Origin: Ligustrum vulgare
Taxonomy: Eukaryota > Streptophyta > Magnoliopsida > Lamiales > Oleaceae
Assembly: GCA_963555705.1 (NCBI GenBank)
Contig: OY743180.1
Span: 36,612,129 to 36,676,128 of the forward strand
Direction of reading: 5' to 3'
Length of the DNA: 64,000 bases
The position numbers were made by a program, and so were the translations under genes. This document shows, in pieces, positions 48,296 to 59,618 of the stretch. The notes under the pieces are model-generated. The model was given only the letters and a program-made list of their open reading frames with translations, made no database searches and had not been told where the DNA came from. The first letter of the stretch is position 1; the number at the start of each line of letters is the position of its first letter.

Positions 48296-49142
48296 TGATG
48301 AGTACCTCAGTGGCCCAACGAGCAAGGACCGTTGCATGTACCAATGAGACCAATAACGAGGCTGAGAGCGAAGAAGATCAAGCAGGAAATGCAGGGATTT
48401 ATGCAAGTTTGGATGGATGAGTGCTCGAGTGCAAGGTCGAAGACTCCATTTTCAATGCATGACAAGATGGAAGAAGAGCCCAAAACCATTACAATGCATT
48501 TGGGTCAAAGAACAACCGGAAAAGAAGGTAGAAGACCTTTTACGGCCATAAAGGCTGAAGTTACGGCGGTAACTTCTCCATCGCATAAATTGGGCAACAA
48601 GGGACTTACGGTCGTAAACATCCTTTCACGACCGTAATTGAATTATAGGATTTTGATTCAGCATGTAACTTACGGCCGTAAGAACCTATGTCGCGGCCGT
48701 AAGAAATAAAACAACTTTTGGACCCAAGGGTCACTTATGGCCGTAAAGCCATATGTTACGGCCGTAATTAGCGCCGCGTTTTTAATTGTTGCTTTGCGGC
48801 TAGGGCTATTTCTTTACGTGTTTTTTGCTATACTAGGTTTCTTTTTCATTGTAAAACATAACTTTGAGATTATTGATAATTTGAGGTGAGTTATTCCCTT
48901 GTTCTTCTTCGTTCTTAACGAACAAATCGAACTTATCAAAGGATTAGATAACCTTTGTGGCGTTCACCCTTTGTAGTTCTTATCTCCGCATCGTAACAGG
49001 TCTCGGGTTTAATATACCCCTGGTTCTTGCGTTGTGAGGTCGGGGTTGCATTGCTATCGTCTACCAATTGGATTTCGAGCTTTCCGGCGTTTCGAGTCTT
49101 AATTTCGCGTGTTCTTCGTGATCTCCATAACGGATCACATCA
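48296..49142 (+). repeat. 5' LTR of the gypsy element
   Basis: TGATGAGTACC...cacatCA. It shares nearly all its length with 54468-55317. It contains several CGGCCG-centred palindromes of consensus TTACGGCCGTAA (about 48535-48770) and a short open frame (48332-48637) that corresponds to the integrase tail seen in the 3' copy. Confidence 0.92.
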
Positions 49143-49788
49143 TCTGGTATCAGAGCTGGTCTCTAAATCCAATTTTTTATATATAATTCTTGTTTTGATT
49201 TTTGTTTTTGTTCCTTCATTGAACTTCCATTCAATTCTTGGGTTTCTTGAAATTCTTCCCTAATTCAAGATTAGTCGTAGTTTCAATTCTTGTCATTATT
49301 GATTGTTCTTGATTAGCAAAAAAAAAGTACGAAATTCAGCAAAAAAAAAAGTGATTATTATTGAAATCAAGATCAAGAACACCATTTCATATTCAAGAAG
49401 ACCTTTCTTGATATCTTTTACATTATTTCCTACATTCTTGATAGTTTCTCTTTATCTATTATTACACTAAAAATTCATTCTTGGTTCGTGCAATTAAAAT
49501 TTCTATTTTTTTCAAGAAAATCACCTTCTTGAAAATCGTCAATTCGTTCTTCCATTGTTGTGTGTTCTCGTTCAATTCTTGTCTTTGAGCTTTGGGGATA
49601 ATTCCACAGAGGTCAGATTCTTAACTAGTTTGGTTGGTTCATTGAGAACAAGAGAAAAGGGAAACGACAGGAAAAAAGTAGAGTGATGAGAATATTAGAG
49701 GGAAAAAGCCGAATTGAGTGATACACGAGTGACAAACACGTGAAGATCATTACATAAATTTTCTTTTCTTTTCTTTAAATTACTAATC

Positions 49789-51394
49789 ATGTCACAGAAG
49801 GAAGCATCATCAACAGGGGAGGATAACATGAAATTTCATATGCTTGCACTGTTGGAGGAACAGATGGAGAAATTGGAAGCAAAGATGGATGTAAAATGGG
49901 AAGCAAGGTTGGGTACGCCATCAGGCGTGAATTTAGGAAGGGCTAATGATCCGGTGGATACTCGTCGCCCAAGGATTGTTCAACCGCGTCAAGAACAACC
50001 ACGAACATTCCCTAATTTGAGGAGACCACAAGGTATAACTTCAACCCTCAATATAGAGTTAGAAAAGAAAATGTTGAGGAAGTTGATAGTGATGGTGATA
50101 GTGGAGACTTGTCCATAGCTAGTGTGGGTAGGAGACGGGATCGAGGAGAAAGGCGTGAAAGGGGTTATAGGCGTGAACGTAGGGATAGAGATGACATAGA
50201 TGGGCATGTTGGTAATATAAAAATGCCCATCCCCCCTTTTCAAGGTTTGCAATCCGAAAATCTATTTTGAGTGGGAAAAGAGGGTAGAACTAATTTTTGA
50301 TTGTCATAACTATTCTGAGGCTAAAAAGGTTAAATTGGCGATTGTAGAATTCACAAATTATGCTATAGTATGGTGGAATCAGTTGGTGACTAGTAAAAGA
50401 AGGAATATGGAGAGACCTATTGAAACATGGGATAAGTTGAAGGCCCTTATGAGAAAGAGGTTTGTGCCTAACCATTACTATAGGGAACCTTTACAAAAAA
50501 TTACAAACCTTGTCCCAAGGTAGTAAGAGTGTGGAAGATTACCATAAGGAAATGAAAATTGCTATGATTAAAGCAAATATTGAAGAGGATCCGGAGGCGA
50601 CCATGGCAAGATTTTTAAGTGGTTTGAATCGAGATATTGCTAATGTTATTGAATTGCAGCATTATATCGATTTGGAGGACATGTTGCATATGGTCATGAA
50701 AGTGGAGCGGCAGCTGAAAAGGAAGGGGACCTCGAAATTTTCTACAGGTTCTACTCCTTTTTGGAAACCTACATGGAGTGGGACCCCTAAAAATGAAGGG
50801 GTTGTTCAGAAAAGCAAGTTTGAAACATCGAAGGGAAAGGAAGAGCCACCCAACAAAGGTAAAATTACTTCTGATTCTCAAACTCCTAGAAGTAGAGATA
50901 TTAGATGTTTTAAATGTACGGGTTTAGGACATATCTCTTCACAATGTCCGAATAAACGGGTGTTGATTGTGCGTGACGGGGTATTGTTTTCGGAGGATGA
51001 GAAGGAAGAAGAGGATGAGTATAAGGATATGCCAGCTTTAGAGGAGGCTAGTGATTGTGAGGATGGGGACTACGATGCAGGTAAATCACTTGTCACTAGG
51101 AGGGCCCTTAGTACTCAAGTTAAGGTGGAAGAGTCAGGTGAGCAAAGGGAAAATATCTTTCATACTAGGTGCTTCATGAATAATAAGGTATGTAGTTTGA
51201 TAATTGATGGGGGTAGTTGTGCGAACGTAGCCAGTACTATAGTGGAAAAATTGTGTATACCTGTGCTAAAACACCCTAGGCTTTACAGGTTGCAGTTGTT
51301 AAATGAGTCAGGAGAGATTAAGGTGAATAAGCAAGTGGTAATTGATCTTGCAATTGGGAAGTATGAAGAAGGGTGGTTTGTGATGTGGTTCTGA
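49789..51394 (+). pseudogene. gag and protease of the gypsy element, frame-broken
   Basis: The start MSQKEASSTGEDNM is followed by a coiled LEEQMEKLEAKMD segment. The frame shifts near 50060, 50265 and 50500. A gag core is seen as YAIVWWNQLV, ETWDKLKALMRKRFVP and GSKSVEDYHKEM. A CCHC zinc knuckle CFKCTGLGHISSQC (near 50907-50950) follows, then an acidic linker, then the retroviral-type protease motif LIIDGGSCANVAS near 51200. The protease frame ends at 51394 in a shift; homology continues beyond (HILLGRPW). This protein would pack the RNA and cut the polyprotein. Confidence 0.85.
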
Positions 51395-51534
51395 TGCATG
51401 CGGGGCACATCTTGCTGGGTAGGCCGTGGTAATTTGATAGGAAGGTTATTCACGATGGTTATAAAAATAGATACACCTTCAACAAGGACGAGAAATATGT
51501 CAAATTTATGCCTTTGTCACCACAACAGGTCTAT

Positions 51535-51720
51535 GAGGACCAGTTAAAACTAAAAAGTGAGGAAGAGAAAAAGAGAGTTGGGACCACGTTCCCAGAAAAA
51601 TGAGAGTTGAGACCACGATCCCAGAAAAAGGAGAGTTGAGTGATCAAAAGAGAGTTGGGACCACGATCCCAGAAAAAGGAGAGGGTGTGAAGAGTGCCAG
51701 AAAAGAAAAAAGAGAGAAAA
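51535..51720. repeat. Short tandem repeat between protease and RT
   Basis: Three to four degenerate copies of a unit containing 'gagttgggaccac', 'gttcccagaaaaa' or 'gatcccagaaaaagg' at about 51575-51685. The unit lies in the linker of the gypsy polyprotein, where length varies between copies of plant elements. The ORFs on the minus strand here are artefacts. Confidence 0.65.
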
Positions 51721-51782
51721 TAAAAATGAGTTTCTACGCAAAACAAAGTTAGATCACTAGAGCCATATTTGAAAACAAACCA

Positions 51783-53160
51783 GTGATTTTGTTAATGTAT
51801 AAGGAATCTTTCCTTACACTTGATGAAGCTAACCACCCCCTCCCCAGTTTAGCTGTATCTCTTTTGCAGGAATTTGAAGACTTGTTTCCCAAGGAATTAC
51901 CTAGTGGGCTTCCACCTATTCGTGGGATTGAGCACCAAATTGATTTCGTGCCTGGAGCTGTCATCCCAAACAGGCCAACTTATAGGAGTAATCCGGAAGA
52001 AACAAAGAAGCTTCAAAGGCAAGTTGAGGAATTGTTGAACAAGGGCTATGTCAGAGAAAGTATAAGCCCATGTGCAGTACCAGTGTTGCTAGTGCCCAAG
52101 AAGGATGGAACTTGGAGGATGTGCGTGGATTGTAGAGCAGTTAACAATATCACGGTAAAATTTCGCCATCCTATAGCTAGATTAAATGATATGCTTGATG
52201 AGTTACATGGAGCATGTATGTTTAGCAAAATAGATCTCAAAAGTGGCTATCACCAAATTCGCATGAAAGAAGGTGATGAATGGAAAACCGCATTCAAAAC
52301 CAAGTATAGTTTATATGAATGGATGGTTATGAAATTTGGCCTCTCTAATGCCCCTAGAACTTTTATGAGACTAATGAACCATGTTTTGTGTACTTACATT
52401 GGTAAATTTGTTGTGGTATACTTTGATGACATAGTAAGGACTTAGGTGATCATATTGAACATTTAAGATCTGTATTGGAAGTCTTGAAAACTGAAAAACT
52501 ATATGCTAATTTTAAGAAGTGTACTTTTTGCATGGAAAATGTGGTTTTCCTAGGATTTGTTGTTAGTGCAAATGGTGTTGAGGTAGATGAGGAGAAAATT
52601 CGTGCTATTAAAGATTGGCCAACTCCCAAAAGTATCACGGAGGTTAGGAGCTTTCACGGGTTGGCTGGGTTTTATAGGAGATTTGTTAAAGACTCTAGCA
52701 CACTTGCAGCACCACTCACGAAAGTAGTCAAGAAAAGTGTAGGATTTCGTTGGGGGTAGCACAAGAAAATGCCTTTAAAGTGCTTAAGGATAGGTTATGT
52801 TCTGCTCCGATTTTGGCTTTACCTGACTTTAACCAAACCTTTGAGATTGAATGAGATGTATCAGGAATATGGATTGGAGCTGTTCTTATGCAGGAAAAAA
52901 GGCCAATTACATTCTTCAGTGAAAAGCTGAGTGGGGAAGCTTTGAATTATCCTACCTACGACAAGGAGCTTTATGCTCTTGTTCGTGCTTTGGAGACATG
53001 GCTGCATTATCTGTGGCCAAAGGAATCTGTCATACACTCTGATCATGAGTCACTAAAGCATCTCAAGGGGCAAGGTAAGTTAAATAAAAGGCATGCTCGA
53101 TGGATGGAATTCATATAGACCTTTCCTTATGCCATCCGATACAAACAAGGTAAGGAGAAT
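51783..53160 (+). pseudogene. Reverse transcriptase and RNase H of the gypsy element, broken
   Basis: The RT frame 51783-52445 has LPPIRGIEHQIDFVPGA, LLNKGYVRESISPCAVPVLL, KKDGTWRMCVDCRAVN, FSKIDLKSGYHQIRM, FGLSNAPRTFMRLMN and the catalytic YFDD. It ends in a stop just after YFDDIV. The thumb region continues at 52475-52759 (CTFCMENVVFLGFVVSANGV, FHGLAGFYRRFVKD). RNase H follows at about 52850-53160 ([40 protein letters not shown]) with a stop near 53118, then the ADALSR boundary. The segment 51535-51745, before RT, carries a repeated 'gttgggaccac...cccagaaaaa' unit. Confidence 0.9.
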
Positions 53161-54520
53161 ATGGTAGCAGATGCCCTTTCTCGCAGGTACATACTTCTAA
53201 ATTCTTTAAATGCAAGGTTGCTTGGGGTTGAATATATTAGAGGTATGTATGTTGATGACCCTGATTTTTCTACCATTTATGCTTCATGTGAAAAATGTGC
53301 AGTTGATAAATTTTATAGGCATGATGGATATCTTTTTAGGGAGAATAAGCTGTGTGTGCCAAACTGTTCTACGCGTGAACTATTAGTGCGTGAAGCTCGT
53401 GGTGGAGGGTTAATGGGGGCATTTTGGTGTCTTAAAAACCTTGAAAACGTTGCAGGAACATTTTTATTGGCCTAAAATGAAATGGGATGTTTATCACATT
53501 TATGACCGATGTGTGACTTGTAAATAAGCTAAGTCTAGGGTCCTACCACAGGGACTGTACACTCCTTTACCTGTGCTTGATGAACCTTGGGTAGACATAT
53601 CTATGGACTTTGTTTTAGGTTTATCCAGGACAAAAAAAGGTAGGGATTCTATATTTGTGGTGGTAGATAGGTTTAGTAAAATGGCGCATTTTATTCCATG
53701 TCATAAAACTGATGACACTACAAACATATCAGATTTGTTCTTTAGGGAAATTGTGAGACTACATGGGGTACCCAGGAGCATTGTATCTGATAGGGACATT
53801 AAATTTCTTAGTTACTTCTGGAAGGTTTTGTGGGGGAATATGGGTACTAAATTGTTGTTCTCTACTACATGTTACCCTTAGACTGATGGACAAACAGAGG
53901 TAGTTAATAGAACGTTAATTCAACTTCTGCGTACTATCATAAATAAGAACCTGAAGAGTTGGGAAGAATGTTTGCCTTTTGTTGAATTTGCTTATAATAG
54001 GGCTGTGCACTCTACTACATCATGTTTCCCTTTTGAAGTTGTTTATGGTTTCAATCCACTAACTCCTCTTGATTTAATTCATTTGCCTGTAGTTGAAAGG
54101 AGCAGTTTGGACGGGGAGAAAAAGGCTAAGCTTTTGAAGTCAATCCACGAGAAGGTGATGGACCAAATAGAGAAGAAGAGCGAGCGTTATGCATCCCAAG
54201 CAAACAAAGGTCGGAGGCATGTGACGTTTGAACCAGGTGATTGGGTGTGGGTGCACTTGTGGAAGGAGCGGTTCCCAACACAATGGAAATCTAAGTTACA
54301 GCCACGGGGAGATAGACATTTTCAAGTCATCGAAAAGATAAACGACAATGCATACAAGCTGGATCTTCCAGGTGAGTATAACGTATCTGTTTCTTTTAAC
54401 GTTGCTGACCTTTCTCTGTTTGATGCAGGTGATGATTCGAGGACGAATCCTTTTCAACAGAGAGGGATGATGAGTATCGGAGTGGCCCAACGAGCAAAGA
54501 CCCGTTGCATGTACCAGTGA
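53161..54520 (+). pseudogene. Integrase of the gypsy element, broken, tail entering the 3' LTR
   Basis: It begins ADALSRR, then a zinc-binding region in shifted frames (ELLVREARGGGLMGAF, then CVTC-like text near 53513), then the core domain: [61 protein letters not shown], and FAYNRAVHSTTSCFPFEVVY. A stop interrupts it near 53879. The C-terminal part (DWVWVHLWKERFP, KINDNAYKLDLPGEY, NPFQQRG) runs into the 3' LTR at 54468. In another frame the LTR continues RPITRLRAKKIKQAMQGF, the usual end of such integrases, so a small frame change lies near 54470-54505. Confidence 0.88.
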
Positions 54521-55317
54521 GACCAATAACGAGGCTGAGAGCGAAGAAGATCAAGCAGGCAATGCAGGGATTTATGCAAGTTTGGATGGATGAGTGCTCG
54601 AGTGCAAGGTCGAAGACTCCATTTTCAATGCATGACAAGATGGAAGAAGAGCTCAAAACCATTACAATGCATTTGGATCAAAGAACAACCGGAAAAGAAG
54701 GCAGAAGACCATTTACGACCGTAAAGGCTGAAGTTACGGCTATAACTTCTCCATCGCATAAATTGGGCAGCAAGGGACTTACGGCCGTAAACATCCTTTC
54801 ATGGTTGTAATTGAATTATAGGATTTTGATTCAGCATGTAACTTACGGCTGTAAGAACCTATGTCGCGGCCGTAAGAAATAAAACAACTTTTGGACCCGA
54901 GGGTCACTTACGGCTGTAAAGCCATATGTTACGGCCGTAATTAGCACCGCGTTTTTAATTGTTGCTTTGCGGCTAGGGCTATTTCTTTACGCGTTTTTTG
55001 CTATACTAGGTTCCTTTTTCATTGTAAAACATAACTTTGAGATTATTGATAATTTGAGGTGAGTTATTCCCTTGTTCTTCTTCGTTCTTAACGAACAAAT
55101 CGAACTTATTAAAGGATTAGACAACCTTTGTGGCGTTCACCCTTTGTGATTCTTATCTCCGCATCGTAAAGGGTCTCGGATTTAATATACCCCTGGTTCT
55201 TGTGTCTTGAGGTCGGGGTTGCATTGCTATCGTCTACCAATTGGATTTGGGGCTTTCCAACATTTCGAGTCTTAATTCCGCATGTTCGTCGTGATCTCTC
55301 CATAACAGATCAAATCA
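54468..55317 (+). repeat. 3' LTR of the gypsy element
   Basis: TGATGAGTATCGG...caaatCA, 850 bp, directly after the polypurine tract. Compared with the 5' LTR it has scattered substitutions and small indels, many of the C-to-T or G-to-A kind, notably within the CGGCCG palindromes (for example acggctgtaa in place of acggccgtaa). Confidence 0.92.
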
Positions 55318-55322
55318 TGAAG

Positions 55323-56088
55323 TTTGTGTAGTGACATCTAATAATTTTCCTAGGATAATGATCAACATGTATAAAATGTAGGATTGCATTGGCGCAATTA
55401 ATGATACCCACATACCTGCAGTACCACCATCTGCTGGTTCTAAATGATACCGAAATAGAAATGGGGAACTGACCTAGAACATGCTGGCAGGTATGGATTT
55501 TGATATGTGTTTCACATTTGTTGGAGCTAGTTGGGAATGTTCAACACATGACAGCAGGATGTTGCAAGGAGCAATAGGAAATCCCACATCCACTTTTCCT
55601 TTCTCGAGCGGGGACAAATATTACGTTGTAGATTTGGGATTCGCTAATAGAAGCGGATTTCGAGCCCTTACAGGAGCAATAATAGATACCACGTACAAGA
55701 ATTTGACAGAGCATCGTCCACACAAGCCCGTCAGCCAAGAAATAGAGAAGTGCTATTTAACTACGTGCATTCATCATGTAGGAGTGTTGTTGAAAGAAGC
55801 TTTGGCGTGTTGAAGAATAGATTCATTATTCTTCAACGGAAGCCGGACTATAAGTTTTGTTCACAAATATCGATTGTATTGGCTATCTTTGTAATCCACA
55901 ACTATCTCCACAAAGTTGATCATCGACATCCCGGTTTTCTCGTGGCCATGCGACCGAACTACATACCTAGAGAACCTGATGTCTACGTTCGTGAAAGGCA
56001 GTGTAATATGCAGCCGCAAAGTGCACAAGATAGACAAGAGTGGGAATTGTTTCGCGAAAATATTACCAATGAGTTGTGCCAATTATAG
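55323..56088 (+). pseudogene. PIF/Harbinger transposase, 3' part (DDE domain)
   Basis: After an acceptor-like aaaatgtag (to 55384) the frame resumes DCIGAINDTHIPA, the first catalytic block, where family members usually read GAIDGTHI, so the expected Asp is Asn here. Stops follow near 55446 and 55471. The next block (55481-55813) has GASWECSTHDSRML with the second catalytic Asp, and YYVVDLGFANRSGF. A frameshift near 55750 moves to a frame with SSCRSVVERSFGVLKNRF, which holds the catalytic Glu, and IHNYLHK, ending at the stop 56086-56088. It completes the transposase begun at 47794, and is non-functional. Confidence 0.85.
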
Positions 56089-56540
56089 GCTAGCCTTTTC
56101 TTTGCGTCTTGTAATGTTGAAATCAGGCCGAACATGAGGCGGAAATTTCATGTCGGAAGTGCTGGATTTTGGTCGTCCCTTTTTTTATTATTATCACCAA
56201 AGTTTGGTGGAAAGACCCACAAATGAAGGAAATGGACAAAAATGTTTGAATATTCAAACCATCAATTACCACTTGCCACTGACAGCTTTATTATTGTGGA
56301 ATAAAAAGAATAAAGGACAGCCCTCTCTCTCAATTCAGCAGACGTTGCAGGTGGTCATGTCATTGCGTTGTTATTTCCACTCCGAACAAAGCCTTACGCC
56401 CTTGTTTGACAACCATACTTTCTTATAAGAAATACTACTTTTTTCTACAGTAATCAATCTCAACCATCCAAAAATTTCAAGCATTCAATTTTTTATTTTT
56501 CAAATCACTTTTTAACCACACGATTTCCCAAAATTACTTA
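56089..56540. other. 3' flank of the PIF transposase, AT-rich
   Basis: No convincing gene. A 'cccttgtttgac' phrase at 56400 resembles a PIF/MITE terminus, but no partner was found. The right terminal repeat of the PIF element was not located. Confidence 0.4.
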
Positions 56541-56800
56541 TAATAAAATTGTAAAATTTAAAAATACTTCATAATTACGTGAAGTATCATAATCTGATAC
56601 TTATGATACTTCTTAAATATATTAGTATCACATTTACTTATGGTGATACTTTAAATTTTACAATATTTGAAAATATTTGTAATAAAATTGTAAAATTAAA
56701 AAATACTTCATAATCACGTGAAGTATCACAATTTGATACTTATTATACTTCTCAAATGTGTTAGTATCACATTATGATATTTATGATACTTTTCAGTTTT
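56541..56800. repeat. Two ~140-bp tandem copies rich in inverted repeats
   Basis: 'aataaaattgtaaaatt' occurs near 56542 and again near 56681. Each copy holds the hairpin ACTTCAta..acgTGAAGT (aatacttcataa..acgtgaagtatc) and several 'gatactt/aagtatc' inverted pairs. No coding sequence. It may be two copies of a small foldback element. Confidence 0.7.
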
Positions 56801-57432
56801 TTTAACAACAGTGAACTATTCTTCATTTTTTTTTTTTGGTAGTAAACATCAGTTTTTTTTGTCTAAAATAAGTAACATATACAATTATCCCATATGCCTT
56901 GTTTCAAAGACGTTATTTGAAATAACTAGTATTTTCACACGTGAGATACAAAGGAATATGTTTGTAATAGTGATTTCGATCAAAATTTATAAAAATATGT
57001 TAATCATACAATCATATCAAATAAAATCATAATACAATAACATTTTAATACAAAATATTATCAAAATTAAAACTTTAAAAATGACAAAACTAATTAAAAT
57101 AAGAAATGAAACATGTACAAAACTAATCAAATTTAGAAAATCATGATCTTTATACAGTTTTTCTTTTTCTTTTTAATTTTTTTTTCTTTTAAAAAAATTT
57201 ATTTATTATTTATTTGTTTATTGAATTTTCTTCTTCTAAATAAGTTACTTTTATCTTTTTTTTATATGTTAAAATATTTTGAAATAAAATATAATATAAT
57301 AAGTAAAATTAACAACCATAAACCTATATTTGTTTTGAATTAGTAATTTTGAAATTAAAATATATTGTTTTATATTTTTTTGTATTTAATTTTATCTCCA
57401 AATGAGTAAATATTGCTCTATTTGTGAAACAA

Positions 57433-57478
<46 letters not shown>

Positions 57479-58790
57479 TGATCCTTGAAATAATTATTAA
57501 ATTTTAATTAAAATCGGTTCGACCCCGTTTTGACCCAGTCCGACCTTATAACCCTTGACCTATTACCTTTTTCGAGTCGAACCAATTTCAAGTTTTCTAA
57601 ATGCTGACATTATTATATAATTTAAAATGAATGAGATATTGGAGATACTTTTACAGACAAAGTGTTTATAGTTTACTCTCACTTATTATCTTATATTAAA
57701 TTTCTCATTGAGATCTTTAATTTGACACTTTTATTATATATTTCTCGACTTTAAAATAATACAATAATTATCAAAATAATAATAATTATTACAAAAAATA
57801 GTTTATAGATGGTATTAGAATATAAATGATATAATTTAAAATGAATGGGATATTGAGGAAAAGTAAAAAATATAAAGTAAAACTTACAATCCACTACTTT
57901 TCACATTTTTCAATCACTTTTCAACCGCACATTCTCCAAAAAATCCAAAATTTCCCAAAAATCCTCAAAAACTACCTACTCCAAACAAGAAATTTCATTT
58001 TTTTTGAACTGTGTTTTCAGTTGCACATTTCTCAAATAACTCATTGTTACATATAATGTTCTGTTTGTAAATATTTTTGTTTGTAAACGATCACGTAGAA
58101 ACATCTATTGGACAATTTTTTGAAAAGATATCAACTTCGACTAGTCAAAGATTGTGACGCACAAAATATTATCACGTCGTCATTTTTAAACAACATTTAT
58201 AAAAAGGTGTCAAAACACACCATTAATTTTCTCTACTTTTTAATTGCACTTATATTTGGTAGGGATTAAATCTTAGATTTTAATTTAGCCCTTGTATGAT
58301 ATTCATTAATATTTTTCTTATTTTTCTGCAGTACTCAATCTCAATTATCCATTAAGAGTCAAGCTCACAATATTTGAATTTTCAACTCATTTTAAACAAT
58401 ACCAAACACACTTTTAAGTGAGAGTCAACAATTAATTTTAACCCTCGTCTGATGTTGTTTAAATAGAGTTTATTTGGAATGAATAGTGAATTTTAGGAGA
58501 ATGTGTGTTTAAAAAGTAGGAAATCTTTTTTAGGTTTATGTGTAAATTATTTTATTAATAAATGTATGGTTGAAAAGAAAAGAAAGAAAAATGTGTAAAA
58601 TTTTTAAAGGGTTTCAAACAGAGGCTTAATCATATGTTTTCAGTGTTTGTTTGGACCATTAGATATGTTTACAATATAGATCTCAAAGATAAACTTGAGA
58701 GAGCATAGGCAATTCATGGATTCAGTTGGCGTATGACCTTCAAAATTCTAGATTGGAATGACCTAATTTAACGCATCGTAAATTTTGTTA
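56801..58790. other. AT-rich stretch with homopolymers and MITE pieces
   Basis: No gene. Poly(T) runs lie near 56827-56838 and 57161-57190, and a 39-base poly(A) at 57437-57475. Near 58090-58200 there is an inverted copy of part of the MITE at 29954 (gactagtcaaagattgtgacgc, acgtgataatattt on the other strand). Near 58605-58630, tttcaaacagaggcttaa resembles a right MITE end of the GCCTCTGTTT family. Confidence 0.5.
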
Positions 58791-59095
58791 TAACTGATAC
58801 AATCATGTATAAAGCTTTCCCACTTACCTTCAGAGATCGTGTACAAAGGTGGTTTAGACAAGTATTCCATGGATTAATAAAATGTTGGGATGACCTTGAT
58901 GTTGGTTGGTTTCTTGAGCCAGCTCATGGTTGTAAAAATGAGAATCGATCTGAAGGAATGTCTGTATCAATTAAGCAGAAAAATTAAGTCATTGAAAATT
59001 TATCTTGATAGATTCGACAAACAGAAGGCAGAAATTGAAAATGTTTCTAAAGACGTTGACCTCATGGCTACAATTTTAGTTCTATGCTAGAACCC
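58791..59095 (+). pseudogene. Ty3/gypsy gag remnant
   Basis: The frame at 58805 reads MYKAFPLTFRDRVQRWFRQV, the start of a retrotransposon gag core (KAFPLTL...WFRQL in intact ones). A shifted frame at 58890-59090 reads LSQLMVVKMRIDLKECLY, then SLKIYLDRFDKQKAEIENV, which corresponds to the later part of the same domain. The two frames overlap, so a frameshift separates them. No zinc knuckle or pol follows. Confidence 0.6.
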
Positions 59096-59618
59096 GCTTC
59101 TAGTGGTCGAAGTACAAGGATGGTCCAACTTCGTACCATACCACGAGTTCCAGAGCAGAATTGAGAAGTGTGTTGGTGCAGAAGAGGCTACATATGAAGA
59201 GTTTACCAGAGCTCAAGAAGGAACAGTGGCATACATCTGAGCAGCAGACCTGGAGCTATTGACATCTATAGTTATAGCGCACTCCACAAGGTCCATTTCA
59301 TGGACATACCGCATCTGCTTTCAAGTTCATGTCTTGGAGATCACACAACAGATTTGTTGGGACTCCTTAGGAAGGTTGAGGTCATGAGAAGTAGAGTTAC
59401 TCTTGTAGAAGTCTCTTGGTGGCTTGGGCTTCTCCCCCTTTGAGGCAATGAAGTCTACATCCTTCACAACAATGCTCCTTAGGAAGGGCTCCTCATCCCA
59501 CTCCCAGATCTCAAGGATGGTATATCATATTGTTGATGATAGGAGCGTAGTAGATTGACCTTCGGATGTAGCGAGCCCTGTTGGCTAATGATGACCCTTA
59601 TGGGATGAATGTCATTGT
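59096..59618. other. Unassigned degenerate sequence
   Basis: Reasonably balanced base composition but no long frame. It probably belongs to the decayed retrotransposon sequence around it, interrupted by the TRIM that follows. Confidence 0.35.

Larger units (their letters stand above)
48296..55317 (+). mobile_element. Ty3/gypsy LTR retrotransposon, complete layout, coding parts decayed
   Basis: A 7.0-kb element with LTRs of 847 and 850 bp, flanked by a perfect 5-bp duplication TGAAG (48291-48295 and 55318-55322). A primer binding site tggtatcagagc (49145-49156, the initiator-Met tRNA type) follows the 5' LTR, and a polypurine tract agagaggga (54459-54467) precedes the 3' LTR. The gene order gag-protease-RT-RNase H-integrase is that of Ty3/gypsy. 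Integrase-end text (KINDNAYKLDLPGEY, FNVADLSLFD, TNPFQ) resembles chromovirus-like plant lineages; the exact lineage is not settled. The LTRs differ at a few dozen positions, so the insertion is not recent. Stops and shifts in gag and pol disable it. Confidence 0.93.

Noticed and set aside
48332..48637. ORF in the 5' LTR as an independent gene
   Set aside because: It is the same sequence as the integrase tail in the 3' LTR, duplicated with the LTR.
57143..57343. Phe/Leu-rich ORF as a membrane peptide
   Set aside because: It lies in poly(T) sequence, which by itself gives Phe and Leu codons; there is no other support.
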